Source: Fimihabitans intestinipullorum
Lineage (GTDB): Bacteria; Bacillota_I; Bacilli_A; RF39; UBA660
Direction of reading: 5' to 3'
DNA: 10,038 nucleotides
Assembly: GCA_018714965.1 (NCBI GenBank)
Contig: DVML01000038.1
Span: 1 to 10,038 of the forward strand
Shown here piece after piece: positions 6,059 to 10,038 of the stretch. Within the stretch, counting starts at the first letter, position 1. Every line of letters begins with the position of its first letter. The notes under the pieces are model-generated. The model made no database searches and was not told the DNA's origin. It saw only the letters and a program-made list of their open reading frames with translations. The position numbers and the translations under genes were made by a program.

Positions 6059-7267
6059 ATGCATGACTATATAATTCCGATTCAAACAGCTTTTTTAGTG
6101 TTTCCATTTATCGCATTCTTGTTTACTTTTCCATATATGTTATACCAATATCGTAAGTTTGGCGCTATTCCAGCATTGCGAACTATTATCGTGTATTCTT
6201 TTATACTATATTTGATGAACGCATATTTTTTAGTGATTCTTCCCCTTCCTCCAATCGATGAAGTTGCCCATTATACAACACCTACAACGCAACTGATTCC
6301 TTTTCAGTTTATTGTTGATTGGATCAACGAAACACATATTGTTTGGAATGATATACATACTTATGTGGAGATGGTTAATAATCCAGCAATTTATCAAGTA
6401 TTATATAATATTTTAATGACTTTACCATTCGGGATTTATTTGCGTTATTATTTTAAAAGAAACTTATTAGAAACGATAGAGCTAACGTTTTTATTAAGTT
6501 TATTTTTTGAGTTAACACAATTAACAGGTTTATATGGAATTTATCCACGTGCATATCGATTGTTTGATATCGATGATTTAATCATTAATACACTAGGTGG
6601 ATTGTTAGGATATGCTATAACTCCATTATTCTCATGGATTCTTCCAACCAAAGAGAAACTTGATCAAATTTCATATGAAAAAGGAAAACATGTAACATTT
6701 ACAAGGAGAATGCTTGCATTTGGAATCGATAGTATCATCATTGTAATACTAACTTCCCTAATTGCCATCCCTAATTGTTTGCAAGGAATAGATAAATATT
6801 TTAATGTATTAGGAATGTCAAGCGAATATGTCTGTGTAATCATTGTATATTTTGTAATTTTGTTACCTTTGTATCATGGAAAAACAGTAGGGAAAAGTAT
6901 ATTAAAATTACGCGTAGTAACGGATAAAAATCAAAGTGTCAAGTGGTATCATTGTCTTGTACGTTATGGAATTTTGTATTTTATCATATTGCCTTCTCCA
7001 ATTATTATTTTTTCTTTGTTAAGACGGCTATCTGAATATAATATAATTTTGCAAATGCTTATCTTCATTGTCATTGGATTACTGGTAGTATTATATATTA
7101 GTTGCATATTGAAAGTATTTTTGCCTACTTTCAAGGGTGATAGATTATTATTTTATGAGAAACTGAGCCACAGTAAAAATATGAGTACGATTGAAAGACC
7201 AGAAAATAATCAGAATGACATTCAGACAAGAACCACCCTGGAAGTAGATAATAGAGATGATTTATAA
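6059..7267 (+). CDS. VanZ-RDD fusion integral membrane protein
   Basis: Polytopic membrane protein of 402 aa joining two domains. Residues 1 to about 200 form a VanZ-like domain with several hydrophobic helices, the ILMTLPFGIYLRYY segment, the FFELTQL motif and the terminal D170-I-D-D-LIINTLGG signature. Residues about 213-350 form an RDD domain with RRMLAFGID (216-224) and HGKTVGKSILKLRVV around 273-287. A hydrophilic 40-residue tail, rich in N, T and D, should be cytoplasmic or outside. VanZ is named for low-level teicoplanin resistance in enterococci, but most chromosomal homologues have no known role; RDD proteins are uncharacterised or cation-transport linked. The gene has its own promoter, a strong Shine-Dalgarno and a terminator, so it is a separate unit. 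No function can be assigned beyond envelope association. Confidence 0.85.
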   Translation: MHDYIIPIQTAFLVFPFIAFLFTFPYMLYQYRKFGAIPALRTIIVYSFILYLMNAYFLVILPLPPIDEVAHYTTPTTQLIPFQFIVDWINETHIVWNDIHTYVEMVNNPAIYQVLYNILMTLPFGIYLRYYFKRNLLETIELTFLLSLFFELTQLTGLYGIYPRAYRLFDIDDLIINTLGGLLGYAITPLFSWILPTKEKLDQISYEKGKHVTFTRRMLAFGIDSIIIVILTSLIAIPNCLQGIDKYFNVLGMSSEYVCVIIVYFVILLPLYHGKTVGKSILKLRVVTDKNQSVKWYHCLVRYGILYFIILPSPIIIFSLLRRLSEYNIILQMLIFIVIGLLVVLYISCILKVFLPTFKGDRLLFYEKLSHSKNMSTIERPENNQNDIQTRTTLEVDNRDDL

Positions 7268-7274
7268 AATATTT

Positions 7275-7302
7275 AAATACTTGTTAGAAACAAGTATTTT
7301 TT
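7275..7302 (+). terminator. Intrinsic terminator of vanZ-RDD
   Basis: AAATACTTGT (7275-7284) pairs perfectly with ACAAGTATTT (7290-7299) around a five-base loop and is followed by T residues. It marks the end of the undisturbed chromosomal block. Confidence 0.85.
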
Positions 7303-7329
7303 GGTGCCAAAAAATCTGGTTTGAATATA

Positions 7330-7335
7330 TATAAT
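7330..7335 (+). promoter_or_regulatory. -10 element of the broken amidase gene
   Basis: A perfect TATAAT lies 15 bp before the remnant ATG, with the ribosome binding site GAGGTGAT just after it. The signals look intact although the coding part is broken, so a short transcript may still be made. Confidence 0.4.
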
Positions 7336-7349
7336 ATAGAGGTGATAAA

Positions 7350-7403
7350 ATGAACTCAGAAATAAGGGGAATTGTTATTGATCCGGGACATGGAGGATAC
7401 TGA
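7350..7403 (+). pseudogene. Remnant of a second N-acetylmuramoyl-L-alanine amidase, 5' end only
   Basis: With a good ribosome binding site (GAGGTGAT) and ATG, the frame reads MNSEIRGIVIDPGHGGY and then TGA. IVIDPGHGG is the first zinc-ligand motif of Amidase_3 peptidoglycan amidases, which normally continue with (S/T)DPGA and another 150-200 residues. Here the family match ends at GHGG (about 7397), so the gene was cut. From about 7390 to 7467 a different frame stays open (starting MEDTEKSKNK) and ends in TAA directly before a hairpin terminator. That could be the tail of the same gene after an internal deletion, or the end of a foreign gene. It is distinct from the intact amidase at 3132, whose motif is VIYLDAGHGG. 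As a 17-codon product it cannot be an enzyme. Confidence 0.75.
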
Positions 7404-7455
7404 AAAATCCAAAAATAAGGAAATGGCTACAAATGCTAGTAAATATAAGGAAATT

Positions 7456-7485
7456 AAGGTACTTTAATGTGAAAGTATCTTTTTT
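7456..7485 (+). terminator. Hairpin terminator after the remnant reading frame
   Basis: AAGGTACTTT (7456-7465) pairs with AAAGTATCTT (7472-7481), including one G-U pair, around AATGTG, followed by a T-run. It overlaps the TAA (7465-7467) of the 7390-7467 frame. It insulates the downstream defence genes from upstream transcription. Confidence 0.7.
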
Positions 7486-7487
7486 AA

Positions 7488-7496
7488 TGATATAAT
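7488..7496 (+). promoter_or_regulatory. Extended -10 promoter of the Gabija-like operon
   Basis: TGATATAAT is a perfect extended -10 between the hairpin terminator and the gajA-like start. Its nine bases are identical to those of the tgt and abi promoters. No clear -35 is seen, because the -35 region would fall in the terminator stem-loop. A start near 7503 gives a leader of under 20 nt. Confidence 0.55.
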
Positions 7497-7505
7497 TATT
7501 GTGGT

Positions 7506-7513
7506 AGGAAGTG
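7506..7513 (+). promoter_or_regulatory. Ribosome binding site deciding the gajA-like start
   Basis: AGGAAGTG lies six bases before ATG 7520. An upstream in-frame GTG (7511-7513) is part of this site and therefore not a plausible start. Confidence 0.7.
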
Positions 7514-7519
7514 ATATCT

Positions 7520-9187
7520 ATGTATATAAAAAGACTTAAAATTAATAATTTTAGAGGAATCAAAGACCTTGATAAAGAATTTAATAATAGACTTATATGT
7601 TTGATTGGAAATAGTGATTCCACTAAAACTACAATACTTGATGCCATTGAATATTGTTTATATCCATATTGGAATATTCAAATTATGGATACAGACTTTT
7701 ATAATTGTAATATAAATGAAAACATTGTTATTCAATTAACCATAGGAGATGTTCCAGAAAAATTACTTACTGAAGATAAATATGGATTGTTTATAAGAAA
7801 AAATGTTCCTGAAGATGAAGATGATGAACCAAATGATGATGAAGAAAAATTCTTGACCATAGAACTACGAATAAACGAGATGTTAGAATGCAAATGGAAA
7901 GTAATTAATAATAGGAGTGAAGGTAAAAATATTACACACATAGATAGGGCAGAATTTTCAGTAGCAAGAGTTGGTGAAAATACAAATAAAGATTTTAGGA
8001 TAGGAAGGAGTTCAATTTTGAAAAAATATATGGACGATACATCAACTTTAGATACATTTTTAATAGATGCTGTTCGCGAAATTAAAGAAATTAAAGTTAG
8101 CGATGAAAGAATGAGGGACACTCTTGAAGAAATAAAAAAAGCTTTAAAGGAATATAGTGTTAAGCTTAATGATGACCTTAAAATAAACATGGAATTAAAA
8201 ACAACTGATGTGAGTTTATCAAATCTAAATTTGTGTGATGGAATAATTCCTTTTTATTCTAAAGGAACTGGTACTAAAAGGTTAATTTCAGTGATACTTA
8301 ATTTATGTAAATTAAATAATTCTGCTTGTATTTTAATTGATGAAATAGAATATGGTTTGGAGCCATATCGTATATCAGAACTGATATATAAATTAAAAGA
8401 AGGTTCAAAAAATGGGCAAGTTATTATGACTACTCATTCGCCGATTGTATTATCTGAAGTGGACTATAACAACTTGATTTTGTGTAGGAATAATGATGGT
8501 AAATTAAATTGTTTTGAATTTGATCAAACAATACAGAGATTATTGCGATCAAATTCATACGCATTTATATGTAATAATATTATTGTTGTAGAAGGTGCTA
8601 CAGAAAGTGGAATTTTAAGGTTTTTAAACAGGTCATGGTCAGAACATAGTGAATCTATGGCAATGTATAACTCTTTAGTTATGGATGTCAAAGGTGGTTA
8701 TAGTGCTTGTCAAAATGCTGAAAGATTAAGCAAATTAGGTTATAGAGTATGCTTATTAATTGATTCTGATGAGGAAAGAGCCAATAATAAATCAGAAGAA
8801 TTAGAAAAAATGGGCATTAAAGTTTTTAAATGGGATAATAATAACAATACTGAAATGCAAATTATAAATGATCTTCCTGATGATGCTCTAGAAGATGTAA
8901 TAAATTTAATGCTGTCTTTGAAAGAAGATGAAAATATTGTAAAAAGTTATATTAACGAAGAATTTGGGTCAAATACATTAAATATAGATGAATTAAAAAG
9001 TAAAGCAACCATTCAAGAAATAAAAGAAAAGTTTATAAAAATTCTAACTCATAAGGATAGATTTAAAAATATTAGGTATGGTATGGCACTTGGAAAATTA
9101 ATTGAGAAAAATATAGATAATTTAAAAAGTAATACAATTATAAATGTTCTTAATAATCTGAAAGAATGGTATAAAATAAATGAATGA
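7520..9187 (+). CDS. gajA: OLD-family ATPase/TOPRIM nuclease, GajA-like (Gabija)
   Basis: Predicted anti-phage endonuclease in which nucleotide sensing by an ABC-type ATPase controls a TOPRIM nuclease. The protein is 555 aa, near the size of Bacillus GajA. The N-terminal ATPase half opens MYIKRLKINNFRGIK and has a Walker A G30-N-S-D-S-T-K36-T with Thr in place of the usual Gly before Lys. It continues with a signature-like SKGTGTKR (247-254), Walker B ILIDEIEYGLEP (D274, E275) and H-loop H306 in TTHSP. The C-terminal TOPRIM half shows IVVEGATE (E358), LIDSDEE (D415, D417) and a later HKDRFK lysine segment (511-516). A loop at 98-109 is strongly acidic. Arginines are 21 of 25 AGA/AGG, unlike the upstream genes, which suggests transfer. 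It overlaps the helicase gene by 8 bp. A related OLD/helicase system other than Gabija is possible. Confidence 0.85.
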   Translation: MYIKRLKINNFRGIKDLDKEFNNRLICLIGNSDSTKTTILDAIEYCLYPYWNIQIMDTDFYNCNINENIVIQLTIGDVPEKLLTEDKYGLFIRKNVPEDEDDEPNDDEEKFLTIELRINEMLECKWKVINNRSEGKNITHIDRAEFSVARVGENTNKDFRIGRSSILKKYMDDTSTLDTFLIDAVREIKEIKVSDERMRDTLEEIKKALKEYSVKLNDDLKINMELKTTDVSLSNLNLCDGIIPFYSKGTGTKRLISVILNLCKLNNSACILIDEIEYGLEPYRISELIYKLKEGSKNGQVIMTTHSPIVLSEVDYNNLILCRNNDGKLNCFEFDQTIQRLLRSNSYAFICNNIIVVEGATESGILRFLNRSWSEHSESMAMYNSLVMDVKGGYSACQNAERLSKLGYRVCLLIDSDEERANNKSEELEKMGIKVFKWDNNNNTEMQIINDLPDDALEDVINLMLSLKEDENIVKSYINEEFGSNTLNIDELKSKATIQEIKEKFIKILTHKDRFKNIRYGMALGKLIEKNIDNLKSNTIINVLNNLKEWYKINE

Positions 9188-9944
9188 TGTTATTGATTAT
9201 AATAAAAATGGGGTGATTGTTGCTCCTGCAGGTCATGGAAAGACTGAAAATATAATAGTGCAAATAAAAAGTAAAAATATCAAAAAAAAGATTCTCATTT
9301 TAACTCATACTAATATTGGAGTTCAAGAAATAAATGATAGAGCAAAGAAAAATAACATCTCCATCAATAAAATAAGTATTTATACGATTGCCTCATTTGC
9401 TTTAAAATATATTCAAGCATTTCCTATATTATCTGGCTATGATAAAGATAAAGAACTATTTGAAAATGATATATATAATCAAATGGTTACTCTGTTAAAG
9501 AACAAACATATAAAAGAAATAATAACTAATACTTATGGAGAAATTTATATTGATGAGTATCAAGATTGCAGTATTAATCAGCATAAGTTAATAAAAGAAT
9601 TGTGTAGTATATTAAATTATAAAATCTATGGGGATCCGTTACAGTCATTATATGATTTTAATGAGCCTCCAGTTGCTTTTGATGAGATTCTAAGAAATGA
9701 TTATGAATTAATTGGCAGGTTAAATTATCCTTGGCGGTGGGATAAAGCTAATAAAGAATTAGGTAAATGGATTTTAAAAATAAGAGAGAGATTGGAAAAT
9801 AATAAAGAAATAACTTTATGTAATGTACCAAACACAGTTAATTTTATAAAGACAAATAATATTGATGAAAGTTTAAGAAAAGTCGGATATAAATATTTTC
9901 AAAATAAATTGGATTGTCAACATTTTTTTAGACAATTTTTATAA
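9180..9944 (+). CDS. gajB: UvrD-like SF1 helicase, GajB-like, truncated by an IS3 element
   Basis: Partner of the GajA-like nuclease. In Gabija, GajB is a UvrD/Rep-type superfamily 1 helicase of roughly 500 aa that assembles with GajA and is needed for defence. Here 254 codons remain. They hold Walker A APAGHGKT (15-22), motif Ia LTHTN (41-45), Walker B IDEYQD (124-129), motif III GDPLQSLYDF (151-160) and a motif IV-like NYPWRW segment. The second RecA-like domain with motifs V and VI is missing. Codons 244-254 and the stop come from the IS end, so native sequence stops at about 9908. ATG 9180 overlaps the gajA stop (ATGAATGA), indicating coupling. ATP could still bind, but unwinding is unlikely without the second domain. 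The lost half may lie beyond the IS outside the window. Confidence 0.82.
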   Translation: MNDVIDYNKNGVIVAPAGHGKTENIIVQIKSKNIKKKILILTHTNIGVQEINDRAKKNNISINKISIYTIASFALKYIQAFPILSGYDKDKELFENDIYNQMVTLLKNKHIKEIITNTYGEIYIDEYQDCSINQHKLIKELCSILNYKIYGDPLQSLYDFNEPPVAFDEILRNDYELIGRLNYPWRWDKANKELGKWILKIRERLENNKEITLCNVPNTVNFIKTNNIDESLRKVGYKYFQNKLDCQHFFRQFL

Positions 9945-10038
9945 GGACAATTGTAAACGGTATTGTACTGGCGTTTGATAATCTAATGAGCCATGTATTC
10001 TTATATTATTATACCAATTCACATAATCAAATAATTCT
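9910..10038 (-). mobile_element. IS3-family insertion sequence, 3' end (partial)
   Basis: The right edge is the transposase-distal end of an IS3-family element inserted in the helicase gene with opposite orientation. The outer end most likely begins TGGATTGTCAAC at 9910: IS3-family ends start with TG, and the sequence TTGTCAAC...AGACAA (9914-9935) lies between the helicase and the transposase stop at 9939. The boundary is inferred to within a few bases because the other inverted repeat and the target duplication are not in the window. Confidence 0.75.
9939..10038 (-). CDS. IS3-family transposase (OrfB), C-terminal fragment cut by window edge
   Basis: On the minus strand the frame entering at 10037 encodes 32 residues containing VNWYNNIRIHGSLDYQ and then TPVQYR, ending at TAA (9941-9939). 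This is the typical tail of IS3-family OrfB integrases (rve domain), downstream of the last catalytic Glu of the DDE triad, which lies outside the window. It shares the four bases 9941-9944 region with the end of the helicase frame on the other strand, which shows that the helicase stop is supplied by the element. Whether the transposase is intact cannot be judged. Confidence 0.85.
   Translation of the reverse strand, partial: ELFDYVNWYNNIRIHGSLDYQTPVQYRLQLSL

Noticed and set aside
7401..7410. Reading TGA as Trp to rescue the amidase remnant
   Set aside because: Read-through gives only four more residues before TAA, and other genes use TGA as stop and TGG for Trp.
7511..7519. GTG start three codons earlier for the GajA-like gene
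   Set aside because: The GTG is part of the Shine-Dalgarno sequence of ATG 7520.
7375..7647. 90-codon minus-strand frame across the gajA start, considered as an antitoxin or regulator
   Set aside because: It runs through the terminator, promoter and gajA start, has no ribosome binding site, and reads as hydrophobic antisense of AT-rich DNA.
7732..8190. 152-codon open frame on the minus strand inside the GajA-like gene
   Set aside because: Its Ser/Leu/Phe-rich product is the expected antisense of GAA/GAT/AAA-rich coding sequence; no start signals are seen.
1..10038. CRISPR array, tRNA/rRNA genes, riboswitch or retron-type RNA
   Set aside because: No regularly spaced repeats, cloverleaf-like sequence or conserved leader structure was seen on either strand by eye; all gaps are short and explained by promoters and terminators.

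Overview
The window is low-GC DNA with AGGAGG-type ribosome binding sites, extended -10 promoters, short leaders and U-tract hairpin terminators. Together with the gene content (Tgt, RluA, CwlD-like amidase, anchored HtrA, VanZ-RDD) this points to a low-GC Firmicute. A gut-type Erysipelotrichia is my best guess, from protein style only. TGA is read as stop and TGG is used for Trp, so the code is standard.

Layout. At 1-145 lies the edge of an IS30-family element, with the first ten codons of its transposase on the minus strand. At 147-7302 lies an apparently chromosomal block. tgt (queuosine tRNA modification) runs on the minus strand and diverges from a rightward set: a class I SAM methyltransferase overlapping an RluA-type pseudouridine synthase, a CwlD-like cell-wall amidase, an Abi_2/HEPN gene closely followed by a membrane-anchored HtrA protease, and a VanZ-RDD membrane protein. 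Hairpin terminators separate most transcription units, and three of them begin inside the stop codon.

At 7350-7467 this ordinary gene order breaks. The first 16-17 codons of a second amidase gene stop just after its GHGG zinc motif and run into about 70 bp that read as the tail of another reading frame, followed by a terminator. Immediately downstream, from its own extended -10 promoter, starts an AT-rich, AGA/AGG-rich two-gene module (7520-9944). It encodes an OLD-family ATPase/TOPRIM nuclease followed, with an 8-bp overlap, by a UvrD-like SF1 helicase. This is the architecture of the Gabija anti-phage system (GajA + GajB). The helicase is cut at about codon 243 by the end of an IS3-family element whose transposase reads inward on the minus strand to the window edge.

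Functionally, the left part is RNA modification, envelope maintenance and protein quality control. Two elements are defence-like: the HEPN-motif Abi gene embedded ahead of htrA, and the Gabija-like pair, which is probably inactive or altered because of the IS insertion. I found no tRNA, rRNA, CRISPR array or riboswitch, and no gene-free stretch longer than 300 bp.
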